DNA from: RGIG4140 sp045532865
GTDB taxonomy: Bacteria; Pseudomonadota; Alphaproteobacteria; CAAHEQ01; UBA3637
Direction of reading: 5' to 3'
Length of the DNA stretch: 41,082 nucleotides
NCBI GenBank assembly: GCA_045532865.1
Contig: JAZSGT010000015.1
Coordinates: forward strand, 1 to 41,082
Part shown: positions 15,033-24,260 of the stretch, in pieces
Numbering within the stretch: position 1 is the stretch's first letter
How the letters are laid out: every line of letters begins with the position of its first letter
The notes under the pieces: model-generated
Databases searched by the model: none
What the model was told of the DNA's origin: nothing
The model's input: the letters and a program-made list of their open reading frames with translations, nothing else
Translations under genes and position numbers: made by a program

Positions 15033-15060
15033 AAAAAGGGCTATGCGCCCTTTTTTTTAA
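15031..15060. terminator. bidirectional terminator between the ankyrin and DedA/YqaA genes
   Basis: AAAGGGC (15035-15041), loop of five, GCCCTTT (15047-15053), with A and T tracts on both sides. It serves the plus-strand ankyrin gene and also the minus-strand gene whose stop codon lies in the T tract. Confidence 0.88.
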
Positions 15061-15656
15061 AATAGTTTAACCAAGAAAAATCCACCAACAAGTAATACAA
15101 AAAAAAGAATAGAAAGCCAACCCAAATTCTTTTCAATATAATTTTTCATCGGTTCTCCCCATTTCCATAATAACCAAGCTATTAAGAAAAAACGAAATCC
15201 TCTAGCTAAAACAGAAGCAACTCCAAAAACAAATAAATTTAAACCTGTTACACCACTTGCAATTGTAACAATTTTATAAGGGAAAGGCGTTATACCTGCA
15301 CCAAAAACAATCCATGACCCATAATTATTATAATAGGATTTAAATGTTTCAAACTTATCCACAGCACTATAAAATTCCAAAATAGGAATGCCAATAACAT
15401 CATAAAGATAATAACCAATTGCATATCCAAAAAAACCACCCAAAACACTTGATAAGGTTGTGTATAAAGCTATCTTAAATGCTTTTGAGCGACAAGTTAA
15501 AATTAATGGAATCAAAAATAAATCAGGTGGTATTGGAAAAAATGAACTTTCAATAAATGAAATTGCACATAAAACCGGCAATGCCCATTTTCCTGCCACC
15601 AAAGACATACACCAATCGTATATAGCCTTCATCATTTTATTCCATAATTTTAACAT
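15057..15656 (-). CDS. DedA/YqaA-family (VTT domain) inner-membrane protein
   Basis: A 199-residue polytopic protein with about five hydrophobic segments. Family marks include FIESSFFPIPPDLFLIPL near the N-terminus (the E-x-x-x-P-x-P-x-E/D re-entrant motif), the Gly-rich VLGGFFGYAIGYYLYDVIG, FGAGITPFPYKIVTIASGV (the second re-entrant helix) and ARGFRFFLIAWLL. This pattern and length fit the YqaA branch of the DedA superfamily, implicated in lipid-carrier or lipid flipping and envelope homeostasis. An AGGAAAG site precedes the ATG. Confidence 0.85.
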   Translation of the reverse strand: MLKLWNKMMKAIYDWCMSLVAGKWALPVLCAISFIESSFFPIPPDLFLIPLILTCRSKAFKIALYTTLSSVLGGFFGYAIGYYLYDVIGIPILEFYSAVDKFETFKSYYNNYGSWIVFGAGITPFPYKIVTIASGVTGLNLFVFGVASVLARGFRFFLIAWLLWKWGEPMKNYIEKNLGWLSILFFVLLVGGFFLVKLF

Positions 15657-15659
15657 TTG

Positions 15660-15688
15660 TTGACTTTCCTATTTTTGTTGATTATAGT
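15660..15688 (+). promoter_or_regulatory. promoter of the SlyB-like lipoprotein gene
   Basis: TTGACT (15660-15665), 17 bases, TATAGT (15683-15688); transcription would start near 15695, about 50 bases before the ATG at 15744. Confidence 0.7.
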
Positions 15689-15743
15689 GAAAAGAAACGA
15701 ATATTCTTTTTGCTTAAATTACCTTGTTTAGAAAGGAAAATCA

Positions 15744-16205
15744 ATGAAAAAAATCCTCTTTTTAATTTTGTTTTCAATTGGACTTGCAAGCTGTGCTGAC
15801 AATTATTCAAACACCTCCTATACAAATTACGAACTTGGGAAACAAGGCTCTGTTTCTATGGGAAAAATTATTCAAATGACACCTGTTCAAACACAGGGCA
15901 GCAATTCAATAGGAACGCTTGCTGGTGCTGGTGCTGGTGCTGCTGCAGGATCTATGATAGGGGGAAATACAGCAATTAACATCATCGGAGGTATTGGAGG
16001 CGCACTTGTTGGAGGTATGATTGGTTCAACAGCTGAAAGCGCATTAACAAGTACAAGTGCTTATGAATTTATTATTCAAAAAACAAATGGTTCTTATGTA
16101 TCTATTTTACAAACAAATGAACTGGGATTACGACCTGGGGATAATGTATGGCTTTCAACAACAAATGGTACAACAAGAATTCGCTCACGCGCTTCAACAT
16201 ATTAA
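15744..16205 (+). CDS. SlyB/Pcp-like glycine-zipper lipoprotein
   Basis: A 153-residue lipoprotein with signal peptide ending LASC (Cys17). The middle, residues about 57-98, is a long Gly/Ala zipper (GAGAGAAAGSMIGG, GGIGGALVGGMIGS) that inserts into or spans a membrane, as in SlyB/17-kDa antigen proteins. The C-terminal part (YEFIIQKTNGSYVSILQTN...LRPGDNVWLS) matches the small beta domain that usually ends the family. The 17-kDa antigen of Rickettsia has the same organisation. A GAAAGGA site precedes the ATG. Probable role: outer-membrane integrity. Confidence 0.87.
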   Translation: MKKILFLILFSIGLASCADNYSNTSYTNYELGKQGSVSMGKIIQMTPVQTQGSNSIGTLAGAGAGAAAGSMIGGNTAINIIGGIGGALVGGMIGSTAESALTSTSAYEFIIQKTNGSYVSILQTNELGLRPGDNVWLSTTNGTTRIRSRASTY

Positions 16206-16223
16206 CCATTTAAAAACAAATTC

Positions 16224-16259
16224 AAAAAAACAACTTTCCCAAAAGAAGTTGTTTTTTTT
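16224..16259 (+). terminator. terminator of the SlyB-like gene
   Basis: ACAACTT (16230-16236) pairs with AAGTTGT (16246-16252), followed by a run of Ts. Confidence 0.8.
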
Positions 16260-16304
16260 ATTCTCTTATTATTAAAAAAATTACACAGCCAATACTAATT
16301 TTTT

Positions 16305-16736
16305 TTAATTTCTTTGATACTGATTATCAGTTCTTATTCTTGGCGTTGAGTGTATTACTTTCACTCGAGGAGAAGGCTCATTTCCTCTTAAAGGATTTCC
16401 AAGTTGTGAATGATTTCCACCTCTTGTTAAAGGATCACCAACTCTTTCTGAGAAACTTGGCCTTCTTGGCGCATACTCAGGTGTTGCAACAAATCTCGTT
16501 GTTGCTCTATTTATCCTTGATACAGTTTCCTCCGTTGCAGGTTTAATATCCGCCCTATCAAACTTCTCACGCACATAAGCAGCACCATCCGTCAAATGTT
16601 TCTTTTGCTCGCTTGGGATAAAATAACCTTTTTCCATAAAAAACTCTCTGGTTGTATTTACAACAATTGCAACAGCCATACTTACTGCTCCAAAGATAAA
16701 TATTCTATCAAACCAACGCCAGCCCTTTTTAGACAT
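16305..16736 (-). CDS. single-pass membrane protein with Arg/Pro-rich tail, unknown
   Basis: A 143-residue protein with a basic N-terminus (MSKKGWRWFDR), one transmembrane helix at about residues 11-27 (IFIFGAVSMAVAIVV), a short helical region and then a disordered, Arg/Pro/Ser/Asn-rich tail. The tail repeats short GN-P/GD-P phrases (VGDPLTRGG, LGNPLRGNEPSPR). It has a near-consensus promoter and an AAGGAGG ribosome site, so it is likely well expressed. No family is recognised. It is monocistronic, between the SlyB-like gene and gyrB. Confidence 0.65.
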   Translation of the reverse strand: MSKKGWRWFDRIFIFGAVSMAVAIVVNTTREFFMEKGYFIPSEQKKHLTDGAAYVREKFDRADIKPATEETVSRINRATTRFVATPEYAPRRPSFSERVGDPLTRGGNHSQLGNPLRGNEPSPRVKVIHSTPRIRTDNQYQRN

Positions 16737-16768
16737 TTTATCCTCCTTGTTTCTTTAAAATTTAATCT

Positions 16769-16797
16769 AGTATAACTCATCTTTTATTTTTTGTCAA
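16769..16797 (-). promoter_or_regulatory. near-consensus promoter of the Arg/Pro-tail membrane protein
   Basis: On the minus strand TTGACA (16797-16792), exactly 17 bases, TATACT (16774-16769). This is one of the strongest promoters in the window. Confidence 0.78.
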
Positions 16798-16855
16798 TAA
16801 AATTCGATAATCTTATTCAAACAACACAAACAGCAGTATCTCAAACTTTTAAAAT

Positions 16856-16890
16856 ACAAAAAAAGAGTGGGACAAGCCCACTCTTTATAT
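16856..16890 (-). terminator. terminator of the dnaN-recF-gyrB operon
   Basis: AAAGAGTGGG (16862-16871) and CCCACTCTTT (16877-16886) form a perfect 10-bp stem with a 5-base loop; the minus strand continues into Ts. It follows the gyrB stop by about 25 bases. Confidence 0.9.
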
Positions 16891-16911
16891 TCATTATATT
16901 GTGTTATTCTA

Positions 16912-19317
16912 CTAAACATCCAAATTTGCAACATCCAATGCATTTTGTTGGATAAATTCTCGTCTTGGTTCAACTACATCTCCCATCAAACAAGAGAAAA
17001 CTTGTTCTGCTTCATCTTGGTGAGTGACTTTAACTTGAAGCAATCTACGAGCATTTGGATCAAGCGTTGTTTCCCATAATTGCTCTGGGTTCATTTCACC
17101 CAAACCTTTATAACGGTTAATTGCAATACCCTTTCTAGCACCTTTGAACACCGCTTCAGCTAATGATACTGGATCATGAATAACTGTCTCAGCATCTTTT
17201 GTTTTCAACAAAGATGGTGCAGAGTAAAATTCTTTTAACTCATCACTCATTTCAGCTAATTTGCGAGCTTCCCCACAATTTAAAACAGAATGATCAATTA
17301 CAACACGTTCTGTAACACCACGCAAAGTTCTTTCAAGAACAAGCTCTCCCTTATCATTAAAGGATTCGCTCCATCCTCTTTCATATTCTGGTTCAATTGT
17401 ATCTAAACGAGCTGCTAATCCTCCGTTTTTAAGTGCACCATCTTGGAATAACCCCAAAACTGCCATTTGACCTATAATGCGAGAAGGAATACGATTTGAC
17501 ATTGCCAAAATTAAGTTTCTAGCAATACGAGCCTGTTCAACACGTGCAACCAAATCAGCTCCAGCAATTTGAGCTCCATCATCCAAAACAAGAACGGCAT
17601 CATTTGTACCAACTTGAATGAGATATTCCTCCATTGCTTTATCGTCCTTTAGATAAATTTCAGAATTCCCTCTTTTAGCTCTATACAATGGTGGTTGAGC
17701 AATATAAAGATATCCTTTTTCAATAATTTCAGGCATTTGTCTAAAGAAGAATGTCAACAACAATGTTCTAATGTGCGCACCATCAACATCAGCATCAGTC
17801 ATGATAATAATTTTATGATAACGAATCTTATCAACATTAAAATCATCACGCCCAATTCCAGTACCAAGAGCTGTTACAATAGTCCCAATTTCAGCAGAGG
17901 AAAGCATCTTATCAAAACGAGCTCTTTCAACGTTTAAAATTTTACCTCTTAATGGCAAAATCGCTTGATGCGCTCTATCACGCCCTTGTTTAGCTGATCC
18001 ACCAGCAGAATCCCCCTCAACAATAAAAACTTCAGAATCAGAAGGGTCTCTACTTTGGCAATCAGCCAATTTTCCAGGCAATGAAGCCATATCTAAAGCA
18101 CCTTTTCTGCGTGTTAATTCTCTTGCCTTTCTTGCAGCTTCACGAGCAGCAGCAGCCTCAACAACTTTACTAATAATCTTTCTTGCTTCTGCTGGGTGCT
18201 CTTCAAACCATTGTTCTAATTTATCACCAACAATACCTTCAACAACTGGTCTTACTTCTGATGAAACCAATTTGTCTTTCGTTTGTGATGAAAATTTTGG
18301 ATCAGGAACTTTGACAGATAAAACAACTGTCAAACCTTCACGCATATCTTCACCTGAAAGTTCCACTTTTTCTTTTTTTGTTAACCCAGAATTATTTGCA
18401 TAAGCATTGATTGTTCTTGTTAAAGCAGCTCTTAATCCTGCTAAGTGCGTACCCCCATCACGTTGTGGAATGTTGTTTGTAAAACACAAACATGTTTCAT
18501 GATATCCATCTGTCCACTCAAAAGCAGCTTCAACAGTAATACCATCTTTTTCTCCACTTAAATCAAATGGAGCATCATGCAATGTATTTTTTGATTTGTT
18601 CAAGAATTTAACAAATTCCAAAATACCACCTTCGTAATGTAACACAACTGAACGAGGTTCACTTGAACGATTGTCTGTTAAATGAATACATACACCAGAG
18701 TTTAAAAAGGCTAATTCACGAATCCGATGTTCTAGTGTTTCAAAACTAAACGTTGTACTTGTAAATGTTTCAGCAGATGGATGAAATGTAACCATTGTAC
18801 CATGCTTACCTTCTGCCTCACCCACAACTTTAAGTGGAGCAACAGATGACCCATTTTCAAAACGAACATAGTGTTCTTTATCATTTCTCCAAATACGCAA
18901 TTCTAACCAGTCAGACAAAGCATTAACAACAGAAACACCAACACCATGCAAACCACCAGAAACTTTGTAAGAATTGTTATCAAATTTTCCCCCGGCATGA
19001 AGCTGTGTCATAATAACTTCAGCAGCTGAAATTCCTTCTGTTTTATGCATATCAACAGGCATACCACGACCATCATCAATAATCGTGACAGATCCATCTG
19101 AATTTAAAACAACTTCAACTTTTGAGCAATATCCTGCTAAAGCTTCATCAATTGAGTTATCCAAAACTTCATAAACCATGTGATGCAAACCTGTTCCATC
19201 ATCTGTATCACCAATATACATGCCTGGACGTTTGCGAACAGCATCCAATCCTTTCAAAACCTTAATTGAATCTGCATTGTATTCCTGCGTGGCAGTTTGA
19301 ATATCTAAATCTGTCAT
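16912..19317 (-). CDS. gyrB: DNA gyrase subunit B
   Basis: An 801-residue type II topoisomerase ATPase subunit, normal in length. The GHKL ATPase domain shows VLDNSIDEALAG, IIDDGRGMPVD and GGLHGVGVSVVNALS; the transducer contains the QTKDKLVSSEV loop; the Toprim domain has EGDSAGGSAKQGRDR and DADVDGAHIRTLLL with the metal-binding acidic residues; and the tail contains RYKGLGEMNPEQLWETT. It pairs with GyrA, not encoded here, to introduce negative supercoils. It is last in the dnaN-recF-gyrB operon, 10 bases after recF. Confidence 0.97.
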   Translation of the reverse strand: MTDLDIQTATQEYNADSIKVLKGLDAVRKRPGMYIGDTDDGTGLHHMVYEVLDNSIDEALAGYCSKVEVVLNSDGSVTIIDDGRGMPVDMHKTEGISAAEVIMTQLHAGGKFDNNSYKVSGGLHGVGVSVVNALSDWLELRIWRNDKEHYVRFENGSSVAPLKVVGEAEGKHGTMVTFHPSAETFTSTTFSFETLEHRIRELAFLNSGVCIHLTDNRSSEPRSVVLHYEGGILEFVKFLNKSKNTLHDAPFDLSGEKDGITVEAAFEWTDGYHETCLCFTNNIPQRDGGTHLAGLRAALTRTINAYANNSGLTKKEKVELSGEDMREGLTVVLSVKVPDPKFSSQTKDKLVSSEVRPVVEGIVGDKLEQWFEEHPAEARKIISKVVEAAAAREAARKARELTRRKGALDMASLPGKLADCQSRDPSDSEVFIVEGDSAGGSAKQGRDRAHQAILPLRGKILNVERARFDKMLSSAEIGTIVTALGTGIGRDDFNVDKIRYHKIIIMTDADVDGAHIRTLLLTFFFRQMPEIIEKGYLYIAQPPLYRAKRGNSEIYLKDDKAMEEYLIQVGTNDAVLVLDDGAQIAGADLVARVEQARIARNLILAMSNRIPSRIIGQMAVLGLFQDGALKNGGLAARLDTIEPEYERGWSESFNDKGELVLERTLRGVTERVVIDHSVLNCGEARKLAEMSDELKEFYSAPSLLKTKDAETVIHDPVSLAEAVFKGARKGIAINRYKGLGEMNPEQLWETTLDPNARRLLQVKVTHQDEAEQVFSCLMGDVVEPRREFIQQNALDVANLDV

Positions 19318-19327
19318 TTTTTTTCCT

Positions 19328-20497
19328 TTATGCTACATTTTGTAAACTTAAATTTGATTCTTGAACATCAAAAAATTGGGCACGCCCACTTAAATAATTA
19401 AAACTTTCAGTTTCAATACCTGTCATCCATACTTGAGCCGGCAAATCAACCAAAACATCAAATAAAATATGACGACGTCTGACATCCAAATGAGCAATCG
19501 CTTCATCTAACAACAGCAACGGACACAAACCCTGCTCTTGCATTTGAGTGTTCATTTCAGCCAATATTATCGAAAGCAATAATGCTTTTTGCTCCCCTGT
19601 TGAACAAAGAGAAGCATCCATTCTCTTTTGCGAGTGAATAACTTTAAAATCAGCCGTATGAGGCCCTGAAATCGAACCACCATCAGCATATATTTTTCGA
19701 CTTTTTTTCAACTTATCTAAAAACAATTCTTCAACTTGAATTGCGCTCTTTTCAAGCAATTCTTGTTCAAGAACGCCCGTTAAAATAATTTCAGCAGTTG
19801 GAAAAACATCTGAAACCGGTTTAGATAAATAAGACTTCATCCGATCAATTACATCCAATCTTGAAGCAGCAACAGCCACCCCAACAGCAACTAATTGCTC
19901 CTCTAAACCGGATAACCAACGATCATCAAATCTCCCTTCACGAAGCAAACAACTCCATTGTTTAAAAATGGCATTATATTCACTTAAGCGCTGAGCATGC
20001 ATTTCATCAAATGCTTGTACTAATCTATCTAAAAAACGACGCCTTGATTGTGGATCCCCACAAAATAATCTGTCTTGAGCAGGAGTTAGCCACAAACACT
20101 TAAAATATCGACTTAAATCACTTTGTTTTGAAGTGTTTTTTCCATCAATCCTAACTTGTCTACGTTCAGATCCATCGACCGTTCCCGTTCCAATTTTTGT
20201 TTCATTTCCAAATGTTTGAACCTTTGCTGAAACACCCCATCTTGCCGGCAAAACCTTAACATCATTTTCAATTAAAAAAGAATCTGAATCTCTTTTAGCA
20301 ACATCACTCAATCTTGCTGATCGAAGCCCCTTGCCCGGTGTCAAAAAAGAAATAGCTTCTAAAATATTTGTTTTTCCTGCACCATTGTGTCCCGTTAAAA
20401 TAACAGGCTCAAAAGATGAGCTTAAGTCCATATTCAAAAACGAATATGAACGAAAATTCGTTAATCGCAACTGATGAATACCGGACTTTAAACTCAT
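19328..20497 (-). CDS. recF: RecF recombination mediator ATPase
   Basis: A 389-residue SMC-like ATPase that loads RecA at gaps with RecO/RecR. The N-terminus shows LRLTNFRSYSFLNM and Walker A GHNGAGKTNILEAI (about residues 36-49). The C-terminal lobe has the ABC-type signature CSTGEQKALLLSI and Walker B LLLLDEAIAHLD. Length is slightly above the usual 360-380. Six bases separate it from dnaN, so they are co-transcribed. Confidence 0.95.
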   Translation of the reverse strand: MSLKSGIHQLRLTNFRSYSFLNMDLSSSFEPVILTGHNGAGKTNILEAISFLTPGKGLRSARLSDVAKRDSDSFLIENDVKVLPARWGVSAKVQTFGNETKIGTGTVDGSERRQVRIDGKNTSKQSDLSRYFKCLWLTPAQDRLFCGDPQSRRRFLDRLVQAFDEMHAQRLSEYNAIFKQWSCLLREGRFDDRWLSGLEEQLVAVGVAVAASRLDVIDRMKSYLSKPVSDVFPTAEIILTGVLEQELLEKSAIQVEELFLDKLKKSRKIYADGGSISGPHTADFKVIHSQKRMDASLCSTGEQKALLLSIILAEMNTQMQEQGLCPLLLLDEAIAHLDVRRRHILFDVLVDLPAQVWMTGIETESFNYLSGRAQFFDVQESNLSLQNVA

Positions 20498-20503
20498 TTT
20501 TTC

Positions 20504-21619
20504 CTAAACACGCATTGGCATTAAAACAAACAATGATTCTGTGTCAGCTTCGTCTTGAAGAATAACAGGAGACGTTCCATCATTTAATTTCATACGAACA
20601 CTTTCCCCTTTAATTTGACCCAAAATATCAAGCAAATATCTATAATTAAATCCAATTTCGAGTGAGTCATTGTCATATACTGCATCCATTTCATCTTCTG
20701 CAGAACCTTCATCAGCTGAGGCTGCAAAAACTTGTAAAAGTCCTGATGAAATTGCTAATTTAATCCCTCTTGATTTTTCAGAAACGACAGAAACACGTTC
20801 AATCACATTGCTTAATGTTTTCACATCTGCTTGCAAAACTTTTTCATTATTTGAAGGAATAACTTTTTCATATTCAGGATATGTTCCGTCAATCAAACGT
20901 GAAGACAAGACAACATCACCCAAAACAAATCTAATTTGATTTGCAGATAATGAAACTTCAACATCGCCACTTGTTTCTGTTGCTAATTTTGAAAGTTCAT
21001 TAATCGTTTTACGAGGAATAATAACACCTGGCATTCCTTGTGCACCTTCAGGCAATGCAATGCCTGAACAAGCTAAACGGTGGCCATCTGTTGCAACAGC
21101 TGTCAAACGAGGTTCAACCCCTGTTTTTTCATGCATATAAATACCATTTAAATTATAACGTGTTTCCTCCATTGAAACAGCAAAACCTGTTTTTGCAATC
21201 AATGCAACCAAATCAGAAGCTGGCAATTTAAATGAAAATGGCGTATTTTCTTGAGCCATTGTTGGAAATCCTTCTGCTGGCAAACTAGCCAACACAAATT
21301 TTGAACGACCTGAAACAAGACTAACTTGTGAACTTTCTTCTAAATATGAAAGTTGAACTTGAGATCCATCAGATAACTTCTTAACAATATCATATAACTT
21401 GTGCGCAGGAATTGTTACAGAACCTGCAGTTTCAACAGCAGCCGGTATTTTTTCTGTAATTTCAATTTCATTATCTGTTGCACGCAATAAAACCTCATCT
21501 GCTCCAGCTTCAATCAAAACATTTGAAAGAACAGGAATTGTTTGACGACGTTCAACAACACTCTGGATATGAGAAAGAGCCTTCAATAACATTCCTCTTT
21601 CTATCGTTAATTTTATCAT
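20504..21619 (-). CDS. dnaN: DNA polymerase III beta sliding clamp
   Basis: A 371-residue clamp protein of normal length, with the three-domain beta-clamp pattern: LTIERGMLLKALSHIQSVVERR at the N-terminus, TIPAHKLYDIVKKL and FVLASLPAEGFP in domain 1, ATDGHRLA in domain 2, and the C-terminal VLMPMRV that forms part of the partner-binding pocket. An AAGGAAG site lies just before the ATG. It is first in the dnaN-recF-gyrB operon. dnaA, often upstream of dnaN, is absent here; a divergent Lon-related protease occupies that position. Confidence 0.96.
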   Translation of the reverse strand: MIKLTIERGMLLKALSHIQSVVERRQTIPVLSNVLIEAGADEVLLRATDNEIEITEKIPAAVETAGSVTIPAHKLYDIVKKLSDGSQVQLSYLEESSQVSLVSGRSKFVLASLPAEGFPTMAQENTPFSFKLPASDLVALIAKTGFAVSMEETRYNLNGIYMHEKTGVEPRLTAVATDGHRLACSGIALPEGAQGMPGVIIPRKTINELSKLATETSGDVEVSLSANQIRFVLGDVVLSSRLIDGTYPEYEKVIPSNNEKVLQADVKTLSNVIERVSVVSEKSRGIKLAISSGLLQVFAASADEGSAEDEMDAVYDNDSLEIGFNYRYLLDILGQIKGESVRMKLNDGTSPVILQDEADTESLFVLMPMRV

Positions 21620-21755
21620 TTTAAACTTCCTTTTTTTTCTTAATTTTGTTAATTCAAAAACCGTTACAAAATATTAGTAAAGCAGTTACAATTACTATAA
21701 AATATTTTTTTAAAAAAAGACACAAAAAAAACACTTTTTTAAAACTTTTTTAGTA

Positions 21756-21788
21756 TTTTTTGATAAACATCTTTTTTTTATCAAAAAA
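21756..21788. repeat. 12-bp inverted repeat upstream of the Lon-related protease
   Basis: TTTTTTGATAAA (21756-21767) and TTTATCAAAAAA (21777-21788) are perfect complements around a 9-base spacer, in the very AT-rich region between dnaN and the protease gene, ending 36 bases before the protease ATG. It has no T run suited to termination in either direction, so an operator is possible. Low-complexity T/A tracts on both arms reduce its weight. Confidence 0.4.
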
Positions 21789-21824
21789 AAAGTTTATAAG
21801 GGAAGAAAGATTGGAGACTAAACT

Positions 21825-24245
21825 ATGAAAAAATACGAATTATCACATCAAGAAATATACAAAGAAAGTCTTTTAACGGACGAAGATTTAACTGATTTAC
21901 CCAAGGAAAGTCCTATTTTAGGCCAGGATCAAGCATTAGAAGCAATTAGCTTTGGCGCCAAAATCAAAGCCAGTGGATATAATGTTTTTTGCACAGGACC
22001 AAAAGGGGTTGGAAGAACTGTTTTAACACTTCAAACATTAAAAGAGTATGCTTCAACTCAAAAAACACCTGACGATTGGTGTTTTATCCACAATTTTGAA
22101 ACACCACATCAACCAATTGCTATTAATTTTCCTGCAGGACAAGGTAAAACATTTGTCAGAGATATCAAAAAAATGGCAAATGCATTGCGCATGCATTTAA
22201 GTTCGTTATTTACAGACGAATCATATAAAATTCAAGTTGCACATATTGAACAACAATGTGCAAAAGACAAAGAAAATTATTTTTCAATTTTACAAAAAGC
22301 TGTTGAAGACAAAAACGTTACATTGATGCGTGTTCCTTCTGGCGTTACAGTTGCTCCAGTAAAAAAAGGAAAAATCCTTACACCAAATGCTTTTAATAAA
22401 CTGCCAAAAGAAGAAAGAAAAGATATTTTAGAGCAATTAAAAAATGCTCAAAAAAAATTAGAGAACACTATTAAAGAGACGCCTAATTGGGATGCTGAAA
22501 TGCAAATTCAATTGGAACAACTGCATGTGAATATGGCATCCAAAGTTTTAAATTCAATCATTAATCCTGTTAAAAAAAATTATTTAAGAAATAACACAAT
22601 TCAAATTTATCTTGAATCAATTCGTGTTGATATTTTAGATAATATTGGCTTATTTGCCGCACAAGCAAGTGAATCAAACATCGAAATAATTTTAGAACAA
22701 ATTAATGAACTGTGGGGCCGCTATGCAGTGAATCATTTTGTCTCTCACAAACCAGATTCAGGCGCTCCCGTTATCCACTTAAATCACCCAACATTATCTA
22801 ATCTTGTCGGGAGAATTGAAAGACAACAACATTTAGGCTCTTTAACAACAGACTTCTCACTGATTCGTCCTGGGGCACTCCATCTTGCAAATGGTGGTTT
22901 TCTTGTTATTGAAGCAAGAGAATTACTTTCAAATGAACACACTTGGAATGCATTAAAACGAGCTTTATTTTCAAAACAAATCAAAATTGAATCTGGCACA
23001 GATGATAATTCTGTATTCACTATTGTATCTTTAACACCTGCAATTATACCATTGTCAATTAAAGTTATTTTAATTGGAGAAGCAGAGTTATATTATCTTC
23101 TAATGGATAGAGATGATGAATTTGGTGAATTATTCAAAATTCAATCACGTTTTGCAGAAAAATTAGAACGCACAAAAGAAAATGAAAAAATTTATGCGCA
23201 AATTTTAACAAATTTTGCACGTAATGAAAAATTAAAGCCATTTTCTCCCAACGCAATGCGTAGAATTTTAGAATATACATCTCGCTTAGCAGGAGATAAC
23301 ACATATTTAAGTACATTCATGACTCATGTAAACGATTTAATGCGTGAAGCGAACTTTTTTGCCATGCAGTCCCGCGCCAAATCTGTTGAAGTAGCGCACA
23401 TAAATAAAGCACTTGAAGCAAAACGTGTTCGCTCCGGTTATATGCAAAAAGAAATGATGGAAATGATTAAAAAGGGAACTATTTCCATTTCTACATCTGG
23501 CAAAAATATTGGTCAATTAAATGCGCTTGTTGTTCATGATTATGGCTCATTTTCATTTGGGCGCCCCAACAAAGTTACTTGCCAAGTTCGGTTAGGTCAT
23601 GGAGATTTAATTGATGTTGAAAGAGAAGCTGAATTAGGAGGCGCGCTTCACTCAAAAGGTGTGCTTATTCTATCTTCATTCTTGGCAAGCAGATTCTCAA
23701 AGGGTGAACCTCTTTCTTTAGATGCATCATTGGTTTTTGAGCAATCTTATTCAGAATTAGATGGCGACTCAGCTTCATCAACTGAATTATACTGTTTACT
23801 TTCAGCTGTCGGAGATATTCCACTTAATCAATCAATTGCAGCAACAGGGTCTGTTAACCAATTAGGTCATATTCAAGCTGTTGGTGCTGTTAATGAAAAA
23901 ATTGAAGGTTACTTTACGGTCTGCAAACAAAAAGGGTTAACAGGCGAACAAGGGGTTATTATTCCAAAATCAATCGTTCACAATTTAATGTTAAAACCAG
24001 AAGTTGTAAATGCTGTTAAAGAAAACAAATTCCACATTTATGCTGTCAACACTGTTGATGAAGGAATGGAAATTTTAACCGGCATTCCAGCTGGAACGAT
24101 GAATAAAGATGGTCATTATCCTGCAAAATCCATTAATGGAATTATTGCAAAAAGGCTGAATGATTTCTTTAAAAAATCACAAGAGGCAGAACAAAATTCT
24201 AAGTCTCAAAAAACAAATAAAACAACTAAAAAAGGGCGAAAATAA
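21825..24245 (+). CDS. Lon-related ATP-dependent protease (AAA_32 type)
   Basis: An 806-residue protease of the Lon-related group, shorter than or different from canonical Lon at its N-terminus. Residues about 30-70 contain GQDQALEAI and a nucleotide-binding loop GPKGVGRT, where Arg replaces the usual Walker A Lys; this appears to be common in the subfamily. A long helical insertion follows. The central part has HLANGGFLVIEARELL and LVGRIERQQHLGSLTTDFSLIRPGAL. The C-terminal Lon protease domain shows the catalytic Ser in LDGDSASSTELYCLLSA and the catalytic Lys in GAVNEKIEGYF. The last 20 residues are a Lys/Ser/Thr tail. GGAG lies 10 bases before the ATG. Cytosolic; substrates unknown. Confidence 0.87.
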   Translation: MKKYELSHQEIYKESLLTDEDLTDLPKESPILGQDQALEAISFGAKIKASGYNVFCTGPKGVGRTVLTLQTLKEYASTQKTPDDWCFIHNFETPHQPIAINFPAGQGKTFVRDIKKMANALRMHLSSLFTDESYKIQVAHIEQQCAKDKENYFSILQKAVEDKNVTLMRVPSGVTVAPVKKGKILTPNAFNKLPKEERKDILEQLKNAQKKLENTIKETPNWDAEMQIQLEQLHVNMASKVLNSIINPVKKNYLRNNTIQIYLESIRVDILDNIGLFAAQASESNIEIILEQINELWGRYAVNHFVSHKPDSGAPVIHLNHPTLSNLVGRIERQQHLGSLTTDFSLIRPGALHLANGGFLVIEARELLSNEHTWNALKRALFSKQIKIESGTDDNSVFTIVSLTPAIIPLSIKVILIGEAELYYLLMDRDDEFGELFKIQSRFAEKLERTKENEKIYAQILTNFARNEKLKPFSPNAMRRILEYTSRLAGDNTYLSTFMTHVNDLMREANFFAMQSRAKSVEVAHINKALEAKRVRSGYMQKEMMEMIKKGTISISTSGKNIGQLNALVVHDYGSFSFGRPNKVTCQVRLGHGDLIDVEREAELGGALHSKGVLILSSFLASRFSKGEPLSLDASLVFEQSYSELDGDSASSTELYCLLSAVGDIPLNQSIAATGSVNQLGHIQAVGAVNEKIEGYFTVCKQKGLTGEQGVIIPKSIVHNLMLKPEVVNAVKENKFHIYAVNTVDEGMEILTGIPAGTMNKDGHYPAKSINGIIAKRLNDFFKKSQEAEQNSKSQKTNKTTKKGRK

Positions 24246-24260
24246 TTCGCCCTTTTTTAT
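24230..24260. terminator. terminator overlapping the protease stop codon, bidirectional
   Basis: AAAAGGGCGAA (24230-24240) and TTCGCCCTTTT (24246-24256) form an 11-bp stem; the TAA stop is in the loop. Ts follow on the plus strand and on the minus strand, where it ends the dnaJ downstream gene. Confidence 0.85.

Noticed and set aside
21620..21824. Replication origin next to dnaN
   Set aside because: The sequence is AT-rich, but I found no DnaA boxes, and dnaA is not adjacent.
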